From the NCBI RefSeq assembly GCF_002198735.1, contig NZ_MWLO01000131.1:38314-102313 (forward strand): a stretch of DNA of 64,000 nucleotides. Reading direction: 5' to 3'. Shown here in pieces: positions 15,695 to 27,143 of this stretch. Source of the DNA: Ideonella sp. A 288. GTDB lineage: Bacteria > Pseudomonadota > Gammaproteobacteria > Burkholderiales > Burkholderiaceae_C. The notes beneath the pieces are model-generated. The model saw only the letters and a program-made list of their open reading frames with translations. It was not told the DNA's origin and did not search any database. Made by a program: the position numbers and the translations under genes. How positions within the stretch are numbered: position 1 is the stretch's first letter; the number at the start of each line of letters is the position of its first letter.

Positions 15695-17151
15695 CCCGCA
15701 TCCACCACCTGATCGACGGCAAGGCCGTCGCAGGCCGAGAGGTCTTCGAGACCGTGAACCCGGCCACGCAGGACGTGCTGGCCGAGGTGGCCGCGGGCGG
15801 CGCCGAGGAGGTTCACGCCGCCGTGGCCGCCGCCAAGGCCGCGTTCCCGGCCTGGGCCGGCCGGCCGGCCACCGAGCGCGCCCGCCTGATGCGCCAACTG
15901 GGCGACCTGATCGCCGCCCACGTGCCCGAGATCGCCCGCACCGAGACGCAGGACACCGGGCAGTCGATCGCGCAGACCGGCAAGCAGCTGGTGCCGCGCG
16001 CGGCCGACAACTTCCACTACTTCGCCGAGATGTGCACGCGGGTGGACGGCCACACCTACCCCACGCCCACGCACCTGAACTACACGCTGTTCCACCCGGT
16101 GGGCGTGTGCGCGCTGATCAGCCCCTGGAACGTGCCGTTCATGACGGCCACCTGGAAGGTGGCGCCCTGCCTGGCCTTTGGCAACACCGCGGTGCTGAAG
16201 ATGAGCGAGCTGTCGCCGCTGTCGGCGGCGCGGCTGGGCGAACTGGCGCTGGAGGCCGGCATCCCGGCCGGCGTGCTGAACCTGGTGCACGGCACCGGCC
16301 GCGCCGCGGGCGAGCCGCTGTGCGCGCACCCCGACGTGCGCGCCATCAGCTTCACCGGCTCCACCGCCACCGGCGGGCGCATCGTGCAGTCGGCCGGGCT
16401 GAAGAAGTTCAGCATGGAACTCGGCGGCAAGAGCCCCTTCGTCGTCTTCGACGATGCCGACTTCGAGCGCGCGCTCGACGCGGCGGTCTTCATGATCTTC
16501 AGCAACAACGGCGAGCGCTGCACTGCCGGCTCGCGCATCCTGGTGCAGCGGTCGATCTACGCCCGCTTCGCCGACCGCTTCGCCGAGCGGGCACGCCGCA
16601 TCAAAGTGGGCGATCCGATGGACGAGACCACCACCATCGGCCCGATGATCAGCCCGGCGCACCTGGCCAAGGTGCGCAGCTACATCGAGCGCGGCCCGAA
16701 GGAGGGCGCCACGCTGCTGTGCGGCGGCCTCGACGCGCCCGACCTGCCGGCCGCGCTGGCCCGAGGCAACTTCGTCAAGCCCACGGTGTTTGCCGATGTC
16801 GACAACCGCATGGCCATCGCGCAGGACGAGATCTTCGGGCCGGTGGCCTGCCTGATCCCGTTCACCGACGAGGCCGATGCGGTGCGCATCGCCAACGACA
16901 CGGTGTACGGCCTGTCCAGCTATGTGTGGACCGAGAACCTCGGCCGCGCCCACCGCGTGGCCGCGGCCATCGAGGCCGGCATGTGCTTCGTCAACAGCCA
17001 GAACGTGCGCGACCTGCGCCAGCCCTTCGGCGGCACCAAGGCCAGCGGCACCGGGCGAGAGGGCGGCACCTGGAGCTACGAGGTGTTCCTCGAACCGAAG
17101 AACGTGGCCGTCTCGCTCGGCTCGCACCACATTCCTCACTGGGGAGCATGA
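15691..17151 (+). CDS. hpaE: 5-carboxymethyl-2-hydroxymuconate semialdehyde dehydrogenase
   Basis: An NAD-dependent aldehyde dehydrogenase of 486 residues that oxidises the ring-cleavage product of homoprotocatechuate to 5-carboxymethyl-2-hydroxymuconate. The general base Glu243 lies in MELGGKSPFV and the nucleophile Cys277 in NNGERCTAGSR. The substrate-channel segment ISPWNVPFMTATWK and the C-terminal FGGTKASGTGREGG are as in HpaE. Length and start are standard. It lies between hpaG2 and hpaD, with one base between its stop and the hpaD start. Confidence 0.95.
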   Translation: MTRIHHLIDGKAVAGREVFETVNPATQDVLAEVAAGGAEEVHAAVAAAKAAFPAWAGRPATERARLMRQLGDLIAAHVPEIARTETQDTGQSIAQTGKQLVPRAADNFHYFAEMCTRVDGHTYPTPTHLNYTLFHPVGVCALISPWNVPFMTATWKVAPCLAFGNTAVLKMSELSPLSAARLGELALEAGIPAGVLNLVHGTGRAAGEPLCAHPDVRAISFTGSTATGGRIVQSAGLKKFSMELGGKSPFVVFDDADFERALDAAVFMIFSNNGERCTAGSRILVQRSIYARFADRFAERARRIKVGDPMDETTTIGPMISPAHLAKVRSYIERGPKEGATLLCGGLDAPDLPAALARGNFVKPTVFADVDNRMAIAQDEIFGPVACLIPFTDEADAVRIANDTVYGLSSYVWTENLGRAHRVAAAIEAGMCFVNSQNVRDLRQPFGGTKASGTGREGGTWSYEVFLEPKNVAVSLGSHHIPHWGA

Positions 17152-17152
17152 C

Positions 17153-18079
17153 ATGGGCCGCCTCGCACTCGCTGCCAAGATCACCCACGTGCCGTCGATG
17201 TACCTCAGCGAGCTCGACGGCCCGCGCCAGGGCACGCGGCAGGACGCCATCGACGGCCACCGCGAGATCGCGCGGCGCTGCCGCGAGGCCGGCGTCGACA
17301 CGCTGGTGGTGTTCGACACGCACTGGCTGGTCAACGCCAACTACCACGTCAACTGCGCGCCCCACTTCAAGGGCCTGTACACCAGCAACGAGCTGCCGCA
17401 CTTCATCGCCAACATGCCGTTCGAGTGCCCGGGCAATCCGGTGCTGGGAAATCTGCTGGCCAAGGCCTGCACCGAGGCCGGTGTCGAGACGCTCGCCCAC
17501 GACGCCACCACGCTGGACCCCGAGTACGGCACCCTGGTGCCGATGCGTTACATGAACGCCGACCAGCACTTCAAGGTGATCTCGGTGTCGGCACTGTGCA
17601 CCGTGCACTACCTGGCCGACAGCGCGCGGCTGGGCTGGGCCATGCGCCGCGCGGTGGAGCAGCACTACGACGGCACGGTGGCCTTCCTGGCCAGCGGGTC
17701 CTTGAGCCACCGCTTCGCGCAGAACGGCCTGGCGCCGGAGTTCGCGTTCAAGATCTGGAGCCCCTTCCTCGAACACCTCGACCGCGAGGTGCTGCGCATG
17801 TGGGGTGCGGCCGAGTGGCCGGCCTTCTGCGAGATGCTGCCCGAGTACGCCAGCAAGGGCCACGGCGAGGGCTTCATGCACGACACCGCGATGCTGCTGG
17901 GCGCACTGGGCTGGAGCGGCTACGACGCGCCGGCGGAGGTGATCACGCCGTACTTCGGCGCGTCGGGCACGGGCCAGATCAATGCCGTGTTCCCGGTGAC
18001 GCCGCAAGATGGCCGCGCCATCCCGAAGGCCGTGGCCTCCAGTGCCGAGGGCTACACCTCGGTGGCCACGCGGCTGTGA
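17153..18079 (+). CDS. hpaD: 3,4-dihydroxyphenylacetate 2,3-dioxygenase
   Basis: The ring-cleaving extradiol dioxygenase of the pathway, 308 residues, LigB (class III) superfamily with a single Fe(II). It splits homoprotocatechuate next to the hydroxyl groups. Recognisable segments are ITHVPSMYLSELDGPRQGTR with the metal His near the N-terminus, VFDTHWLVNANYHVNC with a second His, and ASGSLSHRFAQNG, the catalytic His region. Its presence fixes the pathway as homoprotocatechuate meta-cleavage. The start at 17153 follows GGGGAG. Confidence 0.95.
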   Translation: MGRLALAAKITHVPSMYLSELDGPRQGTRQDAIDGHREIARRCREAGVDTLVVFDTHWLVNANYHVNCAPHFKGLYTSNELPHFIANMPFECPGNPVLGNLLAKACTEAGVETLAHDATTLDPEYGTLVPMRYMNADQHFKVISVSALCTVHYLADSARLGWAMRRAVEQHYDGTVAFLASGSLSHRFAQNGLAPEFAFKIWSPFLEHLDREVLRMWGAAEWPAFCEMLPEYASKGHGEGFMHDTAMLLGALGWSGYDAPAEVITPYFGASGTGQINAVFPVTPQDGRAIPKAVASSAEGYTSVATRL

Positions 18080-18099
18080 CGCCGCATCGCTGACACACC

Positions 18100-18531
18100 A
18101 TGCCCCACCTCGTCATCCTCTACACCCCGCAGCTCGACGCCGAGACCGACATGACGGCGCTGTGCCGCGCCCTGGCCGACACGATGATCGTGGCGCGCGA
18201 CGATGCCGGAGAGCCAGTGTTCCCGATCGGCGGCGTGCGCGTGCTGGCCTACCCGGCGGCGCACTTTGCCGTGGCCGATGGCGGCGCCGCCAGCCGCGCC
18301 GCGGGCGGCAGCGGCGACTGTGCCTTCGTCTGGTTTCACCTGCGCATGGGCCGCGGCCGCAGCGCCGCGGTGCACCAGCGCGCCGGGCAGGCGCTGGTGT
18401 CGGCGGCGCGCGCGCACCTGGCCCCGGTGCTGGCCTCGCGGCACGTCGGCCTCACGCTGCAGATCGACGAGGGCCACGAGGTCTTCGGCGCCAAGTTCGG
18501 CAACCTGCACTCGCTGTTCGACAAATCATGA
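18100..18531 (+). CDS. hpaF: 5-carboxymethyl-2-hydroxymuconate delta-isomerase
   Basis: A 143-residue isomerase that moves the double bond of 5-carboxymethyl-2-hydroxymuconate before decarboxylation. It belongs to the tautomerase-related CHMI family, whose catalytic residue is the N-terminal proline exposed after Met removal; here the chain begins [10 protein letters not shown]. The C-terminal half carries [20 protein letters not shown], typical of the family. It lies 20 bases after hpaD. Its 3' side is followed directly by a GC-rich repeat-like segment before hpaH. Confidence 0.92.
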   Translation: MPHLVILYTPQLDAETDMTALCRALADTMIVARDDAGEPVFPIGGVRVLAYPAAHFAVADGGAASRAAGGSGDCAFVWFHLRMGRGRSAAVHQRAGQALVSAARAHLAPVLASRHVGLTLQIDEGHEVFGAKFGNLHSLFDKS

Positions 18532-18536
18532 GCCCC

Positions 18537-18600
18537 GCCCGGCCGCCCGAAGGGGCGAATCCCTCTCGGAGGGACGGGGCCGAAGGCCCAAGGGAGCACC
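18537..18600 (+). repeat. Burkholderiales-type intergenic repeat before hpaH
   Basis: The spacer between hpaF and hpaH has the words CCGGCCGCCCGAAGGGGCG and CGGAGGGACGGGGCCGAAGG. A closely similar core occurs in reverse at the recB start (50840-50855). Short repeats of this form are common just upstream of genes in this order. This copy also supplies the AAGGGAG ribosome-binding site of hpaH. Confidence 0.45.
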
Positions 18601-18601
18601 C

Positions 18602-19414
<813 letters not shown>

Positions 19415-19431
19415 CGACAGGAGTGCACGCC

Positions 19432-20223
19432 ATGAGTTCGCCGTTCGCCCGACCCGCCCGCTTCGAGCCTGCCGAATGGGAGGCCCGCGTGCAGCTGGCC
19501 GCGGCCTATCGCATCTTCGACCTGCTGGGCTGGACGGAGATGATCTACAACCACCTGTCGCTGCGCGTCCCCGGCCAGGAGGCGCACTACCTGATCAACC
19601 CCTTCGGCCTGCACTACCGCGAGGTCACCGCGTCCAACCTGGTCAAGGTGGATGCGCGGGGCGGCGTCGTCGGCCACAGCGACTGGCCGATCAACCCGGC
19701 CGGCTTCACCTTCCACGGTGCCATCCACGCCACGCTGCCCGATGCGCACTGCGTGATGCACGTGCACACCACGCCGACGATGGCGGTGTGCTGTCTCGAA
19801 GAGGGCCTGTCCTTCTCCAACTTCTACGCCGCGCAGCTGTGGGGCCAGGTGGCGTACCACGACTTCGAGGGCATCACTGTGCACCTCGACGAAGGCCAGC
19901 GCATCCTGGCCAGCGCCACCGTGCCCGGCGCGCCGGGCCAGGCCGCGCGGGTGGCCCCGGTGCTGCTGTTGCGCAACCATGGCCCGGTGGTCATCGGCCA
20001 CAGCCTACCCCAGGCCCTCGGCCTGATGTGGCTGGTGCAGCGCGCCTGCGAGGTGCAGCTGGCGTCGATGTCGATGGGCGCCTGCCGGCCGATCCCGGTG
20101 CCGGTGATGGAGCGCTGCGTGCGCGATTCGCTCAACTTCAACCCGAACTTCGGCGCGGGGCAGGACGTGTTCGATGCGATGCAGCGCCAGGTCGACGCCA
20201 TCGACCCTGGGTACCGGCGCTGA
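19432..20223 (+). CDS. Class II aldolase/adducin family protein
   Basis: A 263-residue AraD/FucA-like protein. Zinc-ligand His residues are visible in MHVHTTPTMAV and later in LRNHGPVV, and the N-terminal WTEMIYNHLSLRVPG is standard. Members cleave or form aldol bonds or act as decarboxylases on small hydroxy acids. Its place directly after hpaH, where HpaI would stand, makes it a candidate to supply the final aldol cleavage. HpaI belongs to a different fold, however, so this is inference only. The ATG at 19432 follows ACAGGAG; the in-frame GTG at 19411 overlaps the hpaH stop and is less likely. It is probably in the same transcript. Confidence 0.85.
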   Translation: MSSPFARPARFEPAEWEARVQLAAAYRIFDLLGWTEMIYNHLSLRVPGQEAHYLINPFGLHYREVTASNLVKVDARGGVVGHSDWPINPAGFTFHGAIHATLPDAHCVMHVHTTPTMAVCCLEEGLSFSNFYAAQLWGQVAYHDFEGITVHLDEGQRILASATVPGAPGQAARVAPVLLLRNHGPVVIGHSLPQALGLMWLVQRACEVQLASMSMGACRPIPVPVMERCVRDSLNFNPNFGAGQDVFDAMQRQVDAIDPGYRR

Positions 20224-20253
20224 GCCACACTCCAGGCTTCATCGGAGGGTGGC

Positions 20254-21231
20254 ATGAAGGTCTGCATCTACGGCGCCGGCGCGATCGGCGGGTTCATCGG
20301 CACGCGGCTGGCCGCGCGCGCGGGCTGCGAGGTGTCGGCGGTGGCCCGCGGCGCCACGCTGGCGGCTTTGCGCGCGCACGGCTGGCGGCTGCAGCAGGGT
20401 GACGAACTCATTACCGCGCCGTGCCACGCCAGCGACGACCCGGCCGAGCTGGGCGCACAAGACCTGGTGGTCATTGCCGTCAAGGGCCCGGCGCTGCCGG
20501 CGGTGGCGGCCGGCATCGCCCCGCTGCTGGCGCCGCACACCCTGGTGCTGCCGGCGATGAACGGCGTGCCCTGGTGGTTCGCTGCCGGCGTGCCGGTGCT
20601 GGCCAGCGCGCCGCTCGACAGCATCGACCCCGGCGGCCGCGTGGCCGCGGCCATCCCGCTGGCGCAGGTGCTGGGCTGCGTGGTGCATGCCAGCACCTTC
20701 ACGCCCGAGCCGGGGCTGGTGGGCCACCGGATGGGGCAGGGGCTGATCGTCGGCGAACCCGCCGGCGGCGTGTCGCCCCGCGCCACGGCCCTGGGCGAGC
20801 GGCTGCGGCGCGCCGGCTTCGACACCACCGTGTCGGCCGACATCCGCAAGGACGCCTGGTACAAGCTGTGGGGCAACCTGACGATGAACCCGATCACCGC
20901 GATCACCGGCGCCACCGCCGACCGCGTGCTCGACGACCCGCTGGTGCGCGGGTTCTGCTCTGCGGCCATGCGCGAGATGTCGGCCGTCGGCGCGCGCATC
21001 GGCTGCGCCATCGACCAGAGCCCCGACGACCGCCACGCCATCACGCGCAAGCTGGGCGCCTTCCGCACCTCGATGGAGCAGGACGTGGCCGCTGGCCGGC
21101 CGATCGAGCTCGACGCCATCGTCGCCGCGGTGGTGGAGATCGCCCGCCGCGTCGACGTGCCCACGCCCGCCATCGATGTGCTGCTGGGCCTGACGCGGCT
21201 GTTCGGCCGGGTGCACGGCCTGTACCCCTGA
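20254..21231 (+). CDS. Ketopantoate reductase family protein (PanE/ApbA)
   Basis: A 325-residue NAD(P)H-dependent dehydrogenase with the N-terminal nucleotide motif GAGAIGGFIG and the C-terminal helical domain with DIRKDAWYKLWGNLTMNPI, where the Lys and Asn are the catalytic residues of ketopantoate reductases. Housekeeping PanE makes pantoate for CoA. Genomic copies placed in catabolic operons often act on other 2-oxo acids, and this one follows the hpa genes by 30 bases after AGGGTGGC. The true substrate cannot be read from the sequence. It is the likely last gene of the hpa transcript. Confidence 0.85.
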   Translation: MKVCIYGAGAIGGFIGTRLAARAGCEVSAVARGATLAALRAHGWRLQQGDELITAPCHASDDPAELGAQDLVVIAVKGPALPAVAAGIAPLLAPHTLVLPAMNGVPWWFAAGVPVLASAPLDSIDPGGRVAAAIPLAQVLGCVVHASTFTPEPGLVGHRMGQGLIVGEPAGGVSPRATALGERLRRAGFDTTVSADIRKDAWYKLWGNLTMNPITAITGATADRVLDDPLVRGFCSAAMREMSAVGARIGCAIDQSPDDRHAITRKLGAFRTSMEQDVAAGRPIELDAIVAAVVEIARRVDVPTPAIDVLLGLTRLFGRVHGLYP

Positions 21232-21405
21232 GGCGCCGCTGCGGCAGCCGCGTTTTCGGCGCGGCGGCACCGCAGGTCTATCGGTGATACTGAACCGGCC
21301 ATCGCGCTGTCGGTGCGGTGGGTGTCGCATCGCATGGCGTCGGGCGGGGGTTGACCGACACGCTGCGCTGCGTCGATGTCACCACGTGCCAGGGATCACT
21401 CAGCC

Positions 21406-23088
<1,683 letters not shown>

Positions 23089-23435
23089 TCCCCTCCAGCC
23101 CTGCGCGGCCGCAAGCCGGGCGCACCCCCGACGCCGCACGCCCGCCGGGCGAACCGGTGTCGCAGACCTCGATTCAGCCCGGCGCACACCGACCCCGCGT
23201 CCCTTGATCAGGGGAGGCTGCCGTCGATCCGTCGACGGATGCGCCCCGGCGTCGCGAGAGTGACCATGGCGGCGCACCCGATGCTGTGGCGTCGGCCCCT
23301 ACCTGCAGGTGACGCAGGACAAGGGCTCACACGACCTGGCGGCTGGGGCGGCCCCGAGGCTGGCCGCGGCGGCGTCGTTCGACGTCGCCGCGCTGGCACT
23401 CGGCCCCGTGTCTCCCAGATCCAGGAGGTCGCAAG
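23089..23435. other. Non-coding interval upstream of the secreted repeat proteins
   Basis: No convincing gene in about 350 bases. The only structure noticed is a perfect 7-bp inverted repeat with a 4-base loop, CCGTCGATCCGTCGACGG (23221-23238), possibly an operator or short hairpin. The last bases supply the CAGGAGG site of the next gene. Confidence 0.5.
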
Positions 23436-25022
23436 ATGCATTCCCACTTCTCGACGGTGGCCCGGTGTGGCCGCGCAGGGATCGTGCTGGCCGCGTTGGT
23501 CGGCCTGTGCGCCCCGGGTGCCGCGCGCGCCGCGCTGAGCATCCCCGCCCACATGCCGGCCACGCCGATGCCCGACATCAAGGGCTGCTCCCAGGCGCAG
23601 GAGGTGTTCCTTCGCGCGGCCTGGCGCAGGGCGCACTACTTCACCTGGCGGGCCCACACGGTGCTTGCGCACATCCGGTCTCGGCCGGCTGCCGAGCGGG
23701 CGGCGCTGTGGCACCGCGACCATGGCGAGTCTTCACGGTCGCCCGCCGTCAGCCGCTGGTTCGGGCCCTACGACGCGCAGCGGGCCGCCTTCGTCGGCAA
23801 GGCACTGGACAAGGCGAACCAGCGCTTCCTGATGCGTGGCGACGTGGTCAAGGGCATTCGCACGCTGCGCTGCGGCAGCCCGCTGGCGCCAGCGCAGGAC
23901 GAGCACACCGATGTCTGTCCGGACAAGAACCCCGGCAGCGACGGCCCGCCCGCGGCCTATCACGCGCCGGTGGGCACCATCGTGATGTGCCCGGTGTCCT
24001 GGGAGAAGGCCCACGACCCCACCAACGACGAGCACCTCGATGCCGGTGCCCGTCGGCTGGTGCACGAACTGTTCCACTGGCTCTCGGTCGACGGTCGCTA
24101 CATCGTCGATCGGCATGCCGACGGCGTCGGCGGCCAGGCCGACGGGAAGTACTACGGCATCGACGCGGCCACCGAGCTGGCCTCCAACAAGCCCGAGTGG
24201 GCGGCGCGCAACAACGACAACTACGCCTACTTCGCCCGGGCGGCTGGCCTGGCCGCGCCGACCTACTCCGGACTGTTCACCGCCAAGGAAGCCGGCGGCA
24301 CCGGCGCCTTCTTCGCCGGCATGGACTGGGACGGGCTGGTCGGGCAATGGCAGGCGCTTCGAGGGCAGCAGTACCTGGCCGACGTGGAAACCTACGTCGT
24401 CGGCGGCCAGCGCCGGTTCATCGGCCTGTGGCGCATCGGGACGGGCCAGGGTGCGCTGCTGTCCACCGGCTGGGCGCCGTTCTCCAAGACCTTCGAGGAC
24501 CTGGCGCCCCGGCAGGACCTGATCGATGTCGAGACCTTCGACACGCCGCAGGGCCGGCAGTACCTCGGGGTGTGGCGCGACACATCGCCCGACCGCATGG
24601 GCCAGGGCGGCCTGCTGGTCGGGCTGTCGTGGTCGGATCTGGTGGACAAGTGGAAGGCCCTGGCGGCCCATGCCCACCTGGTGGACGTGGAGTCGTGGGC
24701 CGAGGGGTCGAGCCGCCGGTGGCTCGGCGTGTGGCGACCGGGCGGCGGCCCGAGCGCGCTGTTCCAGGCCGACGACTGGAGCGTGTTCGCCGAACAGGTG
24801 GAGCGCCTGAAGGACCAGCAGCAACTGATCGACTACGACCGCCACCAGGACAGCAAGGGCAAGCCCCACTACACCGGCGTGTGGCGCGGGCCGGGCGCGA
24901 CGGGCCCGCTGCACCGCGGGATGACGCTCGACGAGCTGATCGATCGGCGCCGGCAATTGACCGCCACACACACCCTGATCGACGTCGAGGTCAGCGTGCC
25001 TCTGGCGTTCGAACTCCGCTGA
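23436..25022 (+). CDS. Secreted M35-type metallopeptidase with five tandem-repeat modules
   Basis: A 528-residue secreted protein. A Sec signal peptide ends near residue 33 (LCAPGAARA). The region to about residue 280 resembles the M35 (aspzincin, peptidyl-Lys metalloendopeptidase) family: HELFHW with His210, Glu211 and His214 as zinc site and catalytic base, then a GGQADGKYYGIDAA loop for the third, Asp ligand, and the family-like NNDNYAYFARA. Then come five repeats of about 50 residues, each with a short G-x-L-F/L segment, a W-x-x-L/F helix and a final GVWR-type strand, resembling Bacterial tandem repeat domain 1. Such repeats are thought to bind partners outside the cell. The next gene carries paralogous repeats. 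Confidence 0.78.
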   Translation: MHSHFSTVARCGRAGIVLAALVGLCAPGAARAALSIPAHMPATPMPDIKGCSQAQEVFLRAAWRRAHYFTWRAHTVLAHIRSRPAAERAALWHRDHGESSRSPAVSRWFGPYDAQRAAFVGKALDKANQRFLMRGDVVKGIRTLRCGSPLAPAQDEHTDVCPDKNPGSDGPPAAYHAPVGTIVMCPVSWEKAHDPTNDEHLDAGARRLVHELFHWLSVDGRYIVDRHADGVGGQADGKYYGIDAATELASNKPEWAARNNDNYAYFARAAGLAAPTYSGLFTAKEAGGTGAFFAGMDWDGLVGQWQALRGQQYLADVETYVVGGQRRFIGLWRIGTGQGALLSTGWAPFSKTFEDLAPRQDLIDVETFDTPQGRQYLGVWRDTSPDRMGQGGLLVGLSWSDLVDKWKALAAHAHLVDVESWAEGSSRRWLGVWRPGGGPSALFQADDWSVFAEQVERLKDQQQLIDYDRHQDSKGKPHYTGVWRGPGATGPLHRGMTLDELIDRRRQLTATHTLIDVEVSVPLAFELR

Positions 25023-25047
25023 CCCAGATCCAGAAGGGAGGCGCACC

Positions 25048-26943
25048 ATGACCTCGATCCTCTCGTCGATCCTCACCGGGGCGGCCCTGTGCCTGGCCCT
25101 GCTGGTGGCACCGCCGTGCCGGGCCGCCCTTCAAGGCGAGCCGGTGTTCGCCGGCACCTGGTCCGCCAAGGACTCCGGCGGCACCGGTGCGCTGTTCCAC
25201 GACATGGACTGGGACGCACTGGTTGCGAACTGGACATCCCGCGGCGCCGATGGCCAGTACCTGGCCGATGTGGCCGTCTACCGTCGCGGCGGGCAATGGA
25301 AGTTCGCGGCGGTGTGGCGCGTCGGCGCGGGCCATGGGGCGCTGCTGCTCGCGACCCAGGACAAGTTCCTCGAGACCTGGCGCGACCTGCGAGAGACGCA
25401 GGAACTCATCGACCTCGAGGTGGTCGTCGACGGTGGCGTGCCGAAGTACCTGGGCGTCTGGCGACGCAAGCCGGCCGCGTCGGCCGCCGCGGGCGCGCTC
25501 TTCCTCGACATGGACTGGGACACGCTGGTCGAGCGCCACCGCTCGCTGGGTGGGCCGCAGCACCTGGTGGGCGTGGCGCCGTTCGTCATCGCCGGCAAGC
25601 GGCGCTATGCCGGCGTCTGGCGTGTGGGTGACGGCCACGGAGGCCTGTTCGTGTACCACGACTGGCCGGCCTTTCTCGCGCAGAAGAAGAAGCTCGACGC
25701 GACCCAGGAACTGATCGACTTCGAGATGTTCCAGTCGGACGAAGGCGACTGGCGGTTCCTGGGTGTGTGGCGCGCGGTGGCCGGCCGCGCCGGCCCGGTC
25801 GACGCCAGTGCCAGCCCCGATGTGTTCCGGCCGCTGTCGTCGGCTCAGCTCGTCGGGCGGTGGACGGCCCGCCGCGACACGGCCACGCTGACCGGCCTGG
25901 CGGTGGTCAACCCGATCACCGCACTGCGCGGCGACACCACCTGCGCGCCCGGCGACGACCGTTGCAACCACTGCGCCAACGGCGTCGCCGATCAGTTCCG
26001 GCTGGCCTTCGAGGGCGGCCACCGCCCGATGGTCGGCTGGGACCACGCCGCCTGGGGCTTCCGTGGCAACGACCGCCACCCGCCCGATGGGGCCCGGCCC
26101 GAGGTCTCGTTCAATGCGGGTCCGACCAACCACATCCAGGGCCTGGTGCGCACCCGGTCATCCCGCTTTCCGCTGGCGGGCAGCCACAGCCACCGCGACC
26201 AGGGATCGATCTTCGTGGTCGAGAGCCGGGGCGGCCAGCTCGAACTGCATTCGATCTACCGGTCGACGATCGACCACCCCAGCGGGGTGGCGGTGCTCGG
26301 CGACGGTCTGTTCGTGTCCGAAAAGGGCCGGCTGCGCGTGATCCGCATCAGCGACTCCGGCAAGCCGCAGACGCTGTCGTCTCCGCTCGAGAAGCTGGGC
26401 TCCGCTGGCGGCGGACTGGGCCTGGCCCGGCTGCACGACGGGTCCACGCTGCTGGTCGTGTCGGGCGCGGGCGCCGGCTTTCGCAAGGGCACGACGAAGG
26501 GCCAGCGCGACGAGAACCTCGAACCGAGGCAGACGCGCTTCTTTCAGCTGGCCGATCCCTTCGCGCGCCTGCCCGACGGCTTGAAGCCCTTCGGCGAATG
26601 GTCGCATCCGGTGGAATCGCGCCCGGACCGGCCGATGGCCTATTCCGAGAACCTGTCGCTGGTGACCGAGTGCGGGACGGGGCGCCTCTACACCATCCAC
26701 ACCACCGGGGATTACGGGCTCGGCGGCGACGGCTGGTGGCGCCTGTCGCGCATCGACGACGGCCCGCGGCTCACGCACGTGGACATCGCGCGGCAGGACC
26801 AGCGCCACGAGCGCTGCCACCACCGCAGCGCCGCCACGGTGCATGTCGACGCCAACGGCATGCTCGAGTTCATCTGCACCGAGCGCAGGGTCGTGAAGTG
26901 GCATCCGATGGGGAAGTTCGACTTCACCTGGGGCCATCGCTGA
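25048..26943 (+). CDS. Secreted tandem-repeat protein with large C-terminal domain
   Basis: A 631-residue secreted protein with a signal peptide ending near residue 27 (LVAPPCRA). Its N-terminal half has four repeats like those of the preceding gene (GALFHDMDWDAL, GALFLDMDWDTL and others). The first matches the first repeat of the neighbour so closely (SGGTGALFHDMDWDAL against AGGTGAFFAGMDWDGL) that the two genes probably share a duplicated module. The C-terminal half from about residue 290 is unlike the neighbour; runs such as GSIFVVESRGGQLELHSIYR and DGLFVSEKGRLRVIRI suggest a beta-propeller-like fold. No enzyme motif was recognised. It starts 25 bases after the metallopeptidase, following GAAGGGAGG, so the two form an operon. 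Confidence 0.75.
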   Translation: MTSILSSILTGAALCLALLVAPPCRAALQGEPVFAGTWSAKDSGGTGALFHDMDWDALVANWTSRGADGQYLADVAVYRRGGQWKFAAVWRVGAGHGALLLATQDKFLETWRDLRETQELIDLEVVVDGGVPKYLGVWRRKPAASAAAGALFLDMDWDTLVERHRSLGGPQHLVGVAPFVIAGKRRYAGVWRVGDGHGGLFVYHDWPAFLAQKKKLDATQELIDFEMFQSDEGDWRFLGVWRAVAGRAGPVDASASPDVFRPLSSAQLVGRWTARRDTATLTGLAVVNPITALRGDTTCAPGDDRCNHCANGVADQFRLAFEGGHRPMVGWDHAAWGFRGNDRHPPDGARPEVSFNAGPTNHIQGLVRTRSSRFPLAGSHSHRDQGSIFVVESRGGQLELHSIYRSTIDHPSGVAVLGDGLFVSEKGRLRVIRISDSGKPQTLSSPLEKLGSAGGGLGLARLHDGSTLLVVSGAGAGFRKGTTKGQRDENLEPRQTRFFQLADPFARLPDGLKPFGEWSHPVESRPDRPMAYSENLSLVTECGTGRLYTIHTTGDYGLGGDGWWRLSRIDDGPRLTHVDIARQDQRHERCHHRSAATVHVDANGMLEFICTERRVVKWHPMGKFDFTWGHR

Positions 26944-27143
26944 CGGCGCGCGCAGGGGTCGGGGCAGGGCTCCGCACCCCCCCGTCGTCCAAGGCGACGC
27001 AGCGCAGGGCAGGCAGGTTCCGGCGTCGGGCCGGGTCCTGCCGTTGATCCAGGGCAAGCGGCCTCGAAAGTCCTGATCTGTCCGACGTCCCCGTGCGCCG
27101 CAATGCAAGCGCGCGACGACGCCGGTGGCATAAAAGGGTCGGG

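Noticed and set aside
27044..27057. TTGATCCAGGGCAA, close to an FNR box, before the diguanylate cyclase
   Set aside because: No -10 element lies at the required distance and the second half-site is weak, unlike the two accepted boxes.
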